64,000 bases of DNA from Nocardia asiatica NBRC 100129 (GTDB taxonomy: Bacteria; Actinomycetota; Actinomycetes; Mycobacteriales; Mycobacteriaceae): positions 1 through 64,000 of the forward strand of contig NZ_BAFS01000474.1 of the NCBI RefSeq assembly GCF_000308415.1, given 5' to 3'. This document shows positions 32,687 through 41,103 of the stretch, in pieces (the stretch's first letter is position 1; each line of letters starts with the position of its first letter). The position numbers and the translations under genes were made by a program. The notes below the pieces were generated by a model. The model was not told the DNA's origin. It did not search any database and worked only from the letters and a program-made list of their open reading frames with translations.

Positions 32687-33483
32687 GGTGCGGCCTTCCA
32701 TGAGCCGAAACCGGTCAACGTGGATGTCGACGTGCCCGGACCCCACAGTGCTTGGATGTCGTCGGGTACGCGGACGCGCCAATCCCCGTCGATCCAGGCC
32801 ATGGGCCAGGTGGAGACGGTGTAGCCCAGATCGTCGTGAGTGGCGAACTGAACGATGGCGAGGTCGTCGCGGTAGCCGGGCTGGATCCGCACGCCGTCGG
32901 GGACCACGACATAGCGTGCGACACCCGGGGTGCGCTCGCGTGAGCGGGCGAACCGATCGGTGAGTGCCCGGCCGCCGCCGTAGTAGCGCTCACGCACTAC
33001 CTGCTGCCACACCCCCTCCGGTGCAGCCAGCACACGTGCGAGCGCGTCCGCGGCAGCCAGCGCCGCCCCGTGGGGTGTATGAGCAAAGCCGGATGCGATG
33101 CCGTGCTCAACACGGCTGGGACCGTCGCTGCCCGATACCGGCAGGGCGGCCCCGCCCCAGCCACGCTGCCAGCGCATTTGGGCGGGTGGGGTGGTCAGGT
33201 AGTCGGGGCGGGCGGGGTCCGGACGGGTGCTCGGGTCTTGCGGCAGCGCGGCACCCTCGTCGTCGCTGATTACTTCCAGCCTGTTGCCGAACAGGTCGAT
33301 GGTCGGTGGCGGCGTGGCGGGAGGAAGATCGGGAAACGTCCGCACCGTTGGGGAGGGCGGGCTGCTGGGATCGGGGGGCTGCTCGGATGAGCGGGAGTCA
33401 TGGGTGATGGTCAGGACGAATACCGCGATCACGACAGCGGTGATGCTGGCGAGGAGGATTGTCAGTAGACGATGAGCTTTCAT
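32683..33483 (-). CDS. Membrane-anchored VirB8-like accessory protein
   Basis: This is a 266-residue protein with a single N-terminal membrane helix (about 7-26), then a Pro/Ser-rich linker and an extracytoplasmic domain. The domain starts MRWQRGWGGAALPVS, continues VEHGIASGFAHTPHGAALAA, and ends GDWRVRVP. The same pattern (LRWQPFQGVDLPV, AGAALAA, DDWRLQLP) occurs in the next gene, so the two are paralogs. Topology, length and an NTF2-like pattern resemble VirB8/TcpC channel scaffold proteins, but the assignment is by analogy. Its stop overlaps the VirB6-like start. Confidence 0.7.
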   Translation of the reverse strand: MKAHRLLTILLASITAVVIAVFVLTITHDSRSSEQPPDPSSPPSPTVRTFPDLPPATPPPTIDLFGNRLEVISDDEGAALPQDPSTRPDPARPDYLTTPPAQMRWQRGWGGAALPVSGSDGPSRVEHGIASGFAHTPHGAALAAADALARVLAAPEGVWQQVVRERYYGGGRALTDRFARSRERTPGVARYVVVPDGVRIQPGYRDDLAIVQFATHDDLGYTVSTWPMAWIDGDWRVRVPDDIQALWGPGTSTSTLTGFGSWKAAP

Positions 33484-33501
33484 CTGGGCTGGGTTTCTTT
33501 C

Positions 33502-34143
33502 TCAGCGTCGTGTGAGCGGGACTAGGTCAGGAGGGGGCACCGTCATGGCGGTAACCGCCGCAGTGGTGGTGGGGCTGTCGGGTAGCTGTAGGCGCCAGTC
33601 GTCGCCATGCCAGACGACGCCGGTGTGGTTGCATGTGACGGTGTTGTCGGGATGGATGCTGTAGATGTCGACGTTTGTGGCGTCGAGCGTGTAACGGGTG
33701 ATCACGTAGCCGAGAAGTTTCGGCGGGCGGTCGGTGGTCGGGCTGGTAATCGAGATCTGTGCGCGCGCGGTCGCCCAGGCGTCGCGGCCTGGACCTGGAG
33801 CGAGCATCCGCTGTCCGACGATCGGCCATTGGTTGTCGGTGGCGATGGACATTCGCACTGTGGCGTGGATGGCGGCTAGCGCGGCTCCTGCCGGTGATCG
33901 GTCGAATCCGACAGCAACGGGTTGTTCGATGTGGCGGGGGCCTTCTTTTCCGACCGGTAGGTCGACCCCTTGGAAGGGCTGCCATCGCAGACCGGTAGGT
34001 GCGGCCACGAGTGCATTGGAAGTTGGTTCACCGATCGGGGGGTGGTTTTCGCGGCCGCAGCCAAGCAGCCCGGCAGCAGTGACCAGTACCGCTACAGCCA
34101 GCACAGCAGCGCTGGTGGTCTGGTGTGTTCGGATCGAATTCAC
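33502..34143 (-). CDS. Lipoprotein paralog of the VirB8-like accessory protein
   Basis: The GTG at 34141-34143 has GAGGAG upstream and gives 213 residues. A hydrophobic signal ends in the lipobox GLLGC (Cys about residue 29). The mature domain mirrors its neighbour with LRWQPFQGVDLPV, SPAGAALAAIHA and WHGDDWRLQLPDS. One copy is therefore anchored by a transmembrane helix and the other by lipid, presumably both on the outer face of the membrane near the secretion channel. The longer upstream frame is Arg-rich out-of-frame sequence and was discarded. Confidence 0.7.
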   Translation of the reverse strand: MNSIRTHQTTSAAVLAVAVLVTAAGLLGCGRENHPPIGEPTSNALVAAPTGLRWQPFQGVDLPVGKEGPRHIEQPVAVGFDRSPAGAALAAIHATVRMSIATDNQWPIVGQRMLAPGPGRDAWATARAQISITSPTTDRPPKLLGYVITRYTLDATNVDIYSIHPDNTVTCNHTGVVWHGDDWRLQLPDSPTTTAAVTAMTVPPPDLVPLTRR

Positions 34144-34166
34144 GGGATGGGTTCTCCTCGGCAGGA

Positions 34167-34400
34167 TCAGGTCGGAGGCAGCACGGCCAAGGCCAGCGAG
34201 CTGGCGCTGCCGAGCAGCACGGCGCCGAGCAGGGCGCCAACGAGCCCTTCGACGGCTTCGTCGCGGTAGAGGCGGACGACCAGCAGCCCTCCGACCCACA
34301 CCGTCCGGGCGATACACAGCAGCAGCACGAACCAGGCCAGCCAACCCAATAGCTGCGTCAGCGGTGAAAGAACCTGCACGGGAAGCGGTTTGGCGATCAC
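34167..34400 (-). CDS. Small membrane protein of the conjugation operon
   Basis: This is a 77-residue protein with a GTG start overlapping the stop of the hydrolase gene. It has two hydrophobic segments (about 15-40, LLGWLAWFVLLLCIARTVW, and 52-75) joined by a short charged loop (LYRDEA). Its small size and hairpin topology resemble VirB3- or VirB2-like components, but there is no diagnostic motif. Its position between the channel genes and the pilin-like gene supports a structural role in transfer. Confidence 0.6.
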   Translation of the reverse strand: MIAKPLPVQVLSPLTQLLGWLAWFVLLLCIARTVWVGGLLVVRLYRDEAVEGLVGALLGAVLLGSASSLALAVLPPT

Positions 34401-35347
34401 GGCGCACCGCCGCTACGTTGCTGGCCGCGGTAGGCGACTTCGAGCGCGGCTAGGATCGCCTCGGCGGCCGCGGCGGGCTCGAGGTGAGGCAAGGAATGCC
34501 CCGCATCGGCAACACAGCTGTAGTCGCCCCAGATGAGTTCGGCCAGCTCCTGAGACATGCGCGGATGTACGACGAGGTCGAGTTCACCGGTCACAATCCA
34601 CGTCGGCACGCTGCGCAAGATGCTGACGATCTCGCCGGACAACCTCGCACCGCTGTAGGCGGCCAGCTCCGCCCTCACCACATCCACATCCATGTCGGCG
34701 GCGCGCATCCTGCCCCGGCTGCGGATCGGGCGCGAGCGGCGGCGCGGCGACCTGTAGCTACCTGGATAGAGGTAGGTCGTCAGTTCTTCGACGAGCCGAC
34801 TCTCCCAGTGCCTGCCGGTCTCACAATTAACGGACTGCGACGACCAGGGAAATGCGGGGCTGGCGTTGAACAGCACGATGCCAGCCAGGGCACGGGCGCG
34901 GCGCGGATGTCGCCCGGCCCATGCCTGCACCAGTAACGACGCCACCGAGTGCGCCACCAGAACGACCGCGCCGTGCGTGTGCGTCAGGACGGTGTCGAGG
35001 TCGTCGATGAGCACCGGCAGCCCGGTCCCTGCTCCGCGACCAGGCGGTGCGCTCGTGCCGTGCCCGCGCTGGTCGTAGGCGATCTGTGCGATACCTCCGT
35101 CAAGGCGCTGGTCCAGGTAGTCGGTCAGCGGCTTCCAGTAGCTGGAGTCGGTGAGTGTGCGGTGGACGTAGGCCACCGTCACCGGTGCTGTCGAGGCACC
35201 CAGTCGGGTGCCCGAGAGGCGGGTCCGGTCCCGGGTGTGAATGGTGAGCGGAATCGAGTCGCGATGACCGGTCGTGGCTGTTTCGCGTGTCACGGCGGCG
35301 GGCGGTGTGGCTGTGGCTGGACAGGAACGAATCCGTTGGCGGAGCAT
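34397..35347 (-). CDS. Alpha/beta hydrolase, atypical nucleophile elbow
   Basis: The ATG at 35345-35347 gives 316 residues. Fold markers are IAQIAYDQRGHGTSAPP, VVLVAHSVASLLVQ (nucleophile Ser in A-H-S-V-A rather than GxSxG), the acid strand WIVTGELDLVVHP and the catalytic His in DAGHSLPHLEP. It has no signal peptide, so it is cytoplasmic. The substrate is unknown. Presence inside a conjugation operon is unusual; it may process a lipid or ester linked to the envelope genes nearby. The frame is open much further upstream, but that part overlaps the pilin-like gene. Confidence 0.72.
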   Translation of the reverse strand: MLRQRIRSCPATATPPAAVTRETATTGHRDSIPLTIHTRDRTRLSGTRLGASTAPVTVAYVHRTLTDSSYWKPLTDYLDQRLDGGIAQIAYDQRGHGTSAPPGRGAGTGLPVLIDDLDTVLTHTHGAVVLVAHSVASLLVQAWAGRHPRRARALAGIVLFNASPAFPWSSQSVNCETGRHWESRLVEELTTYLYPGSYRSPRRRSRPIRSRGRMRAADMDVDVVRAELAAYSGARLSGEIVSILRSVPTWIVTGELDLVVHPRMSQELAELIWGDYSCVADAGHSLPHLEPAAAAEAILAALEVAYRGQQRSGGAP

Positions 35348-35349
35348 GC

Positions 35350-35646
35350 CTATCCGCCTCCGGTGATGGCTGCGTCCATGATCTGCCCGGCGCTGGTAGC
35401 GATGATGCCGCCGACCAAAGCACCCATGATGATCTTGGGTGATTCGACAGCGCCGCCGTGGAATCGTTCCCACCCGAATTTGCCGCCGGCGTATATCAAG
35501 GCTCCGATTCCGACCAGGGTGACAATCCAGGACAGGTAGTTGACAAGATTGACCAACTTGTCCGCTCCTGGCGGCGTCGTCGGGGTGATCTGAATCTGCT
35601 GGGCGAGCACAGAGACGGCCCCGGCAACCGCGTACGCGGTAGTCAT
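35350..35646 (-). CDS. VirB2/TrbC-like small membrane protein (pilin-like)
   Basis: This is a 98-residue protein. After a short N-terminal hydrophobic stretch and a polar Gln/Thr/Pro region, two hydrophobic segments appear: NLVNYLSWIVTLVGIGALIY (about 33-52) and IIMGALVGGIIATSAGQIM (about 72-90). A basic and aromatic loop (GGKFGWERFHGG) lies between them. Size, hairpin topology and small-residue-rich helices match VirB2/TrbC-type subunits. The ATG overlaps the stop of the upstream gene. The pilin role is inferred from topology and context. Confidence 0.65.
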   Translation of the reverse strand: MTTAYAVAGAVSVLAQQIQITPTTPPGADKLVNLVNYLSWIVTLVGIGALIYAGGKFGWERFHGGAVESPKIIMGALVGGIIATSAGQIMDAAITGGG

Positions 35647-36299
35647 GACGATGACTCCAAATCATGTTGTGCCGCAATCGCTATACGACGTGCGGCAAGG
35701 TGAGTGATGATTTGAGACCCCGCGCGGTGCACATCGGCGGGAACTGCCTCGGTCAACCGTGAGCGCCGCGGTGGCGGCCGGTCGAATGGCACATACTGGG
35801 CTAGGTCGGTGAGCTCGCAGCTGAGCAGTTCGTCGTGCCAGGCGATCTGGTGGACATGCTCGATCAGATCCGCCACGACCGCGCAGTAGCGGCGCACGAC
35901 CATGGGGACTCGCCCTGGGCGCGCGGCCGTTAGCACGAGGCCGATCACATGCACGCCGTCCGGGGCCAGTCCGGCATGCCATTCCCGCAGGCGGTCGGCC
36001 GCGGCAGTCAGGCCGGGCATGCACAAACGTGCGGCGACGACGACCTGTTGGGTGGTGGCCAGTGAAGCGGGCCAAGCCAGGCCGGTGTCGGCGGCGGGTG
36101 CCCACCACCGCGCCAGGGTGGAAGTCCCTGCGCCGCCGTGTGCGCCGAGCACCGCGAACAACGGCGGATGAGCTCCCGTAGTCGGCAGCGGGGTCTCCCG
36201 CACCGGCGCCAACCGTTCCGGTGCGGCGACGGTTCCCGGCTCGAGGCGCCCCGTCACCCAGGGGCGGTCGTCTCGGTGCAGGTGTAGCGGTGCGGCCAT
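35643..36299 (-). CDS. ParA/MinD-like protein with degenerate P-loop (DUF6668-like)
   Basis: This 218-residue protein contains FAVLGAHGGAGTSTLARWW at about residues 48-66. This looks like a deviant Walker A motif, but the Lys of GGxGKST is Thr (GAGTST). The following VVVAARLCMPGL and VIGLVLTAARPGRVP align with the switch and strand regions of MinD-like proteins. Nucleotide hydrolysis is therefore doubtful; it may bind but not hydrolyse, or be structural. It resembles the DUF6668 group seen in actinobacterial mobile elements. It lies between the pilin-like gene and a membrane-anchored protein. Confidence 0.6.
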   Translation of the reverse strand: MAAPLHLHRDDRPWVTGRLEPGTVAAPERLAPVRETPLPTTGAHPPLFAVLGAHGGAGTSTLARWWAPAADTGLAWPASLATTQQVVVAARLCMPGLTAAADRLREWHAGLAPDGVHVIGLVLTAARPGRVPMVVRRYCAVVADLIEHVHQIAWHDELLSCELTDLAQYVPFDRPPPRRSRLTEAVPADVHRAGSQIITHLAARRIAIAAQHDLESSS

Positions 36300-36303
36300 C
36301 GGT

Positions 36304-37014
36304 TCAGCCCCGCTTCTGGATGTTGGTGATCACGACACCGACAGAGTCGTGGCGGACGTTGATCAGCTGCAGGTAGTCGACGCGTTGCCCGTCGCGGTGC
36401 TGTTGGACAACGTGCACCTCCGCAGTGCTGCCAGCGATCGGGGTGATCGCCACGCAATGTGTGGCCCCGGCCGGAACTGACGCGATCCCCGCCGCCAACG
36501 CCTCGGCGACGAGTCCGGCCTCGGGGGCTACGAGCCGCATAGCTGCTTCAGCGCTGCGCTGGACGTAGTAGGCGTGCTCGAACGCCGCGATCGCCCCAGC
36601 CACGCTGTGGGTGTCTCCCGCGGAGTCGGTGACCGTCTGTCCGGACAATCCCGTGCACGCACCGCTGAGGTGCGGCGTGGTAGTCGGTGGAGCTGCGGTC
36701 AGGGTCGGGATCGCCGTGACGGGATCCGGGGTGTCGGCGACCCAGCTGAAATCCAGCCCGGCTAGCACGGCCGCTCCGCTGAGGCTGGCGGCAAGCCAGA
36801 CCCACACGCGGCGCGGCACCTGCGTGCGCACCGCCCCTCGGACTGGCCGTGGTGGTGAGAGCTGCTGTGCGTTGATCCACCGCCATTGCTCCCCATCACG
36901 CTCCGGCTCGTCGGTCGTGTCCAAGAGCGGCGAGAGTGTGGTGAGTTCGGTGGGATCCAGCCAGCCCCAGCCGTGGTCGCTGCTGGCGTCGGTGTGGGCT
37001 CGGGTGTTGGGCAT
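36304..37014 (-). CDS. Single-pass membrane protein of the conjugation operon
   Basis: The ATG at 37012-37014 follows GAGGAGGTG and gives 236 residues. A cytoplasmic N-terminus of about 75 residues (Trp-rich: HGWGWLDPTEL, QWRWINAQQL) precedes one membrane segment (about 83-100, VWVWLAASLSGAAVLAGLDF). An extracytoplasmic domain with two Cys (GACTGL, THCVAI) that could form a disulfide follows. It ends VGVVITNIQKRG. The layout is reminiscent of accessory proteins that bridge the cytoplasmic ATPases and the envelope, but no family could be named with confidence. Confidence 0.65.
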   Translation of the reverse strand: MPNTRAHTDASSDHGWGWLDPTELTTLSPLLDTTDEPERDGEQWRWINAQQLSPPRPVRGAVRTQVPRRVWVWLAASLSGAAVLAGLDFSWVADTPDPVTAIPTLTAAPPTTTPHLSGACTGLSGQTVTDSAGDTHSVAGAIAAFEHAYYVQRSAEAAMRLVAPEAGLVAEALAAGIASVPAGATHCVAITPIAGSTAEVHVVQQHRDGQRVDYLQLINVRHDSVGVVITNIQKRG

Positions 37015-37142
37015 CGTAGGTTTCACCTCCTCGGTGTGTGGTGGCGCGGGATTGTGGGCCCTTCGGGCGGGGTGCCAGGGGAGAATCAGCAGACAAGGCT
37101 TGGGTACGTCTGCGGATTGGGCGGGATCCGCCCGAAGGGGTC

Positions 37143-38657
37143 TCACGGACCGCCGCTGGACGTAGGCACCCCCGGTACGGCGGTGCTAGTGACCGGTGCC
37201 GTCGCGGGCGCGGAAGACGTCCAGGGGGCGCCGGACTGCGGTACGGCCGACGGCGAACCGGTGGCCGCGAGGTCACGGGCGACGGCGGTGAACCAGTCGG
37301 CGGTCGCGGCCAGCGCCGATCGGCCAGTCGGTGTGACCGGTGTGGCGCGGTAGGAGCCGTGACGGCCGGTGGTGTCGCTGTATTGCGCAGCGGCGGCGAG
37401 GGTGTAGAGCTGCTGCTGGTCGGTGATGGTGCTGGTGATCGCGTCGAAAGCTTCGTTCACCCAGCGGCTGGCCGTCTGCGGCGGAATCAACTCGACTGCC
37501 GCGGTGGCGAGTTTCGCGCCCAACGTGGCGACCGCCGCCCATGGGTTGGCCAGCCCGACGGTCGCCAACTCGGCGATCGTGGCTGGAGTGAACACTTTCC
37601 GCGCGACCGTCACCGCCGCGTTCAACCCGATGGTGCCGATCTTGAACAGCGCCGCCAAAGCCTCTCCCGGCCCGGGTGGGACGATGTCAGGTTGCGAGGC
37701 TTCGGCCAGTCGCTGCCCGAGCGGTTTCGCAGGCTGATACGACAGTTGATCCAGGCTGGTCCCGGTGACGTCCTCGTTGATGACGTTCACCGCGGTGGTG
37801 AACACCGTGGTGGTCAAGGCTTCGGCGATGGTGGAAATCGCTGCGATCGGGTCACGCAGGTCCGAGCGGGCGGCGATGTTCGCGGCCGTGGCGGCCAAGC
37901 TGCTTCCGGGCGGGGTGTCACACGTTGCGTCACCGGCCACACACAGGTCCGCGACACGACCGGTCAAGGCCCCGAACCCGCTCGATGCCGCCGGTGTGGC
38001 GGCGATTCCGGCACCGGTCAACGGCTGGTTAATCAGCGAGACCGTGGCAACCTTCCGCCCCGCGGTTCCGGGCGCGGGCGAGGGGGTGGTGCTGTCGGGC
38101 CGGCCGGGCAGCACCGGGGTGTTGGTGGCGCGGTTCGGGTTGGCCAACAACGCGATCGCGGCGATGTGTTCAGCGCTGACGCGTGCGTCACCTGTACCAA
38201 CGCGCTCGGCGAACCGCGCGACCGCGGGTGCACCGTGGGCGTAGCCGGCGGCGGCGATCTTCGTGTTCGGGCAGCGCGCCACGACTTCGACGGCCATCTG
38301 TTCCAACCGCTCAGCCGCAGCGGTGATCGCCGCCTCATAAAGCAATGCCGTCCCGTCGGGTGCGCGACCGTAGGGAACGTACGCGCGTTGCACCAGATCA
38401 CCGGCCGTGACGGCCAACGGGCCGAACAGTTGCCCCAGTGCACCTGAATCGCTGCTGAGCCCGGCCTCCGGGGAAGCTTCCTCGCTGCCCTGCACCCCGA
38501 ACGCATACAGAACGGGGCATGTCTCACCGAGCGGAACGCCGGTGGGCTCGGCGTGCGCGGTGCTGATGGCAATGGTGAACGAAACAATGACCGCCATGAG
38601 CACCGCCGCAGCGGCGTGGCACCGCGCACGAGTGCTTGTGCTGTTGCTGGGGCGCAT
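37143..38657 (-). CDS. Cutinase-family protein lacking the catalytic serine
   Basis: The ATG at 38655-38657 gives 504 residues with a Sec-type signal peptide (cleavage about after A-H-A, residue 36). The cutinase core is recognisable: TCPVLYAFGVQGSEE, VQRAYVPYG and the Asp/Cys segment VADLCVAGDATCD. The nucleophile elbow reads GYAHGA where active members have GYSQGA, so the catalytic Ser is Ala (residue 140). It therefore cannot be a classical serine esterase. An approximately 200-residue C-terminal extension follows, also seen in the intact paralog at 39853-41103. A binding or structural role in the envelope is likely (inference). Confidence 0.82.
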   Translation of the reverse strand: MRPSNSTSTRARCHAAAAVLMAVIVSFTIAISTAHAEPTGVPLGETCPVLYAFGVQGSEEASPEAGLSSDSGALGQLFGPLAVTAGDLVQRAYVPYGRAPDGTALLYEAAITAAAERLEQMAVEVVARCPNTKIAAAGYAHGAPAVARFAERVGTGDARVSAEHIAAIALLANPNRATNTPVLPGRPDSTTPSPAPGTAGRKVATVSLINQPLTGAGIAATPAASSGFGALTGRVADLCVAGDATCDTPPGSSLAATAANIAARSDLRDPIAAISTIAEALTTTVFTTAVNVINEDVTGTSLDQLSYQPAKPLGQRLAEASQPDIVPPGPGEALAALFKIGTIGLNAAVTVARKVFTPATIAELATVGLANPWAAVATLGAKLATAAVELIPPQTASRWVNEAFDAITSTITDQQQLYTLAAAAQYSDTTGRHGSYRATPVTPTGRSALAATADWFTAVARDLAATGSPSAVPQSGAPWTSSAPATAPVTSTAVPGVPTSSGGP

Positions 38658-38734
38658 AAGTGTTGACCTCGATTCGATCCGGCCTGGGACCTGCCCGCAC
38701 CCACAGCAAGGGGTCGTAGGACGGGCAGGCCGAT

Positions 38735-39856
38735 TCAGGTGGTCTGCGGGCTGGATGGCGTGGGTCGGCGTTGCAGGTAGCCGGCCAACCGGGCGACGGC
38801 TTCGGCGGCACCGTCCCGGGCGGCGCCCACATGGCTGGTCGAGTACTCCCGCCAGCTCAGATCCACGCCGAGCGCGCGGTATTCGGTGAACAAGCTGCGG
38901 CCGATCTCGACCGGCACAAGGGCGTCTTCGATGCCGTGGTAGAGATGCACGGGCACCTTGGGGGCGGCGCGGCCGCTGGTCTCGTTGGCCAGCACATAGC
39001 GCCAAAGAGGGTCGTTCCACGGATCAGGCCGCTCACACCAGCCGCCCAAGGACTGGTTACGGTAGGTAAGCAGCAACTCTGCCGCATCGAGCACTCGAGC
39101 CTGCTGGACCGTCTCGCGGCCGGCGTCGGTGAGCAGGTGCCCGGTCGGCAGGTGGGAGTACGCGCGACTAAGCCCGATGAGCCCGGCCAGAGCTAGCCCC
39201 GCCCACGGCCCGCCGTCGATTCCCGCGATGACTGCGCCCGGATCGGCCACGACGCCACCGGCGGCCACACCCCGCAGATCCAGCTCCGGGGCGTAGGCCG
39301 GTTGTTGTTCGGCGGCCCACACCGCGTTGCGGCCGCCGTCGCCGTACCCCCACACCACGCACGGCCCCGCGTCGCTGAGTTCGGGCAGGTGGCGGGTTGC
39401 ACGCGCCAGGTCCAGCACGGCGTGCGCGCCTGCAGCTCCGGCCAGGAACTGGTGCGGCCCCAGACCGGTTACGCCCAGGCATGGCCCGTCCGGTACCGCA
39501 ACGGTCCATCCGCGCTCCAGAGCTGTGGCGATGAAGAGAGATTCCGGCTCGCGCCCCTCAGCCAGAAGTTGCGACGGGGCGCAGCGACCACCGAGACCGT
39601 GGAAGGACGGGCAATACACCAGGACCGGGCCCGGATCGGCAACTCCAGCGACCGGACTGGCGGTGATTACCGTGCCGGAGGCAGCCATCGGTGCGCGGGA
39701 ACCTGTCGTGGCATATACAACCTGCCACGCCGGACCCGCGCCTCTCAGACCCGCCAAGGTGATTGGGCGGCGGCGCAGGAGCTGCCCGGCTGGTGCGGCG
39801 ATACCGTTATCAGGACTGCTGTAGAAGCCGTCATCGATCGCGATGGGATCGGTCAT
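38735..39856 (-). CDS. Secretory-lipase-family (LIP) protein lacking the catalytic serine
   Basis: This is a 373-residue protein. Family markers are YATTGSRAPMAASGTV, LVYCPSFHGLGGRCAPS, VPDGPCLGVTG, HLYHGIEDALVP (acid) and STSHVGA (His). The nucleophile elbow is WGYGDGGRNA, with Gly where active LIP enzymes have Ser (residue 172, GYSxGG). No signal peptide is visible, although relatives are secreted. The gene overlaps the following cutinase gene by four bases. With the Ser-less cutinase next to it, it looks like a pair of non-catalytic lipid-binding proteins, or enzymes with a changed mechanism. Confidence 0.8.
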   Translation of the reverse strand: MTDPIAIDDGFYSSPDNGIAAPAGQLLRRRPITLAGLRGAGPAWQVVYATTGSRAPMAASGTVITASPVAGVADPGPVLVYCPSFHGLGGRCAPSQLLAEGREPESLFIATALERGWTVAVPDGPCLGVTGLGPHQFLAGAAGAHAVLDLARATRHLPELSDAGPCVVWGYGDGGRNAVWAAEQQPAYAPELDLRGVAAGGVVADPGAVIAGIDGGPWAGLALAGLIGLSRAYSHLPTGHLLTDAGRETVQQARVLDAAELLLTYRNQSLGGWCERPDPWNDPLWRYVLANETSGRAAPKVPVHLYHGIEDALVPVEIGRSLFTEYRALGVDLSWREYSTSHVGAARDGAAEAVARLAGYLQRRPTPSSPQTT

Positions 39857-41103
39857 GGCCTATCTCCCGCGATGTCGTGGGCGAGAGCGACCATCCAGGC
39901 GATGCCCGAGTTCAGCTGGCCGTTGACGGCGTAGTTGTTGTGCCGGGCGACGGTGTCTGCAAAACGCACCCACACCGCGGGATCGACCAAGTCGGCGTTA
40001 TCGGCGACCAACTGACTCCACGCCGCCGACAGCTGACCGGCCACCTTGGGCAGCAACCCGATCGGATCCGCCGCCACGATGGCGGTGATCTCGTTCCACC
40101 GCGCGGCAGCAGCCCCGATCTCCTCCGCGCTCGGTGCCGGGTTGCGCGGGTCAGCCGCGTCCACCAGCCGAGCTGCCAGCGGCAACTGCGGAAGGTAATC
40201 GACGTTGCCGCCACCGACCTGGAAGTCGTTGAGCACCACGGTCGTCCAGGCATCACCCAGCGCGGCGGAGAATAGACCATTGAGCGAGGCGATCGCGGCC
40301 AGCGGATTGCGCAGGTCGGCTTGGGCGGCGATCTCCGCCCCAACGCGCAGCACCGCCGCGCGGTCGGGCGCAGAACAGGCCAGGTCTCCGTCGGTGCAGA
40401 TATCGGCGACCCGCCCAGTGAGTTCCCCGTAGCTGGTCGCGCCATCGGCGATACCACCCCCACCGGCGGGCGGGTTGGACATCTGCACCGCTGACACCGC
40501 AGCCCCGCTCGTGCCCGGCGCAGGATCCGGGACCATCTGCCCCGGCCGCCCTGGAAAAATCGGCGCGCCCGGTGCGCGATCAGGATGGGCATACAGCGCG
40601 ATCCCTGCGACACGCTCCGGGGCCACCGGTCCGGCGCCGGAGCCGACATCGTGGGCGAACGACGACATCGCCTGCGCGCCTTGTGAATATCCGATGCCTG
40701 CGATCAACGTGCTGGGGCAGGTTTCAGCGATCTGCACCGCGGCGGCATCCAGCTGACGGCGGGCATCGGTCACCGACACCGCATATGGTTCCGGGCCCCC
40801 GCCGGGCACCGCGCCACCGAAGCCCGCGCCGTAGGGGATGTAGCTGCGCTGCACCAGGCCAGGAGCAGCTGCCAAGACGGGGGCGATCAGGGCGCCCACG
40901 ACACCGGTGTCGGCGAGCGGGTCCGCGGTGGGTGAGGACTGGCCGGTGCCTTGAACACCGAGCATGTACAGCGCGGGACATCCCGGACCGATCGGCACGG
41001 CCGCAGCAGTTGCGCTGCTGGTGGTCCCGGTGGCCACCCCGAGGGCGGCGGAGGCTGCGATCGCGGCGGCGATGGTGCGCCGGCGGCTCAACGAGAGGGT
41101 CAT
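39853..41103 (-). CDS. Cutinase-family esterase with long C-terminal domain
   Basis: This is a 416-residue protein. The signal peptide has a twin-Arg-like SRRRTIAAAIAASAALG. The core includes GCPALYMLGVQGTG, QRSYIPYGAGFGG and an intact nucleophile elbow IGYSQGAQAM (Ser about residue 140); the Asp/Cys segment is VADICTDGDLACS. Cutinase-like proteins of mycolate-containing bacteria hydrolyse mycolate or other lipid esters in the envelope. In this operon it may remodel the mycomembrane to let the transfer channel through (inference). The C-terminal extension of about 150 residues resembles that of the Ser-less paralog. Confidence 0.88.
   Translation of the reverse strand: MTLSLSRRRTIAAAIAASAALGVATGTTSSATAAAVPIGPGCPALYMLGVQGTGQSSPTADPLADTGVVGALIAPVLAAAPGLVQRSYIPYGAGFGGAVPGGGPEPYAVSVTDARRQLDAAAVQIAETCPSTLIAGIGYSQGAQAMSSFAHDVGSGAGPVAPERVAGIALYAHPDRAPGAPIFPGRPGQMVPDPAPGTSGAAVSAVQMSNPPAGGGGIADGATSYGELTGRVADICTDGDLACSAPDRAAVLRVGAEIAAQADLRNPLAAIASLNGLFSAALGDAWTTVVLNDFQVGGGNVDYLPQLPLAARLVDAADPRNPAPSAEEIGAAAARWNEITAIVAADPIGLLPKVAGQLSAAWSQLVADNADLVDPAVWVRFADTVARHNNYAVNGQLNSGIAWMVALAHDIAGDRP

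Noticed and set aside
34397-35677. 426-residue reading of the alpha/beta hydrolase
   Set aside because: The extra N-terminus is the shadow of the pilin-like gene and is His/Arg-rich low-quality sequence.
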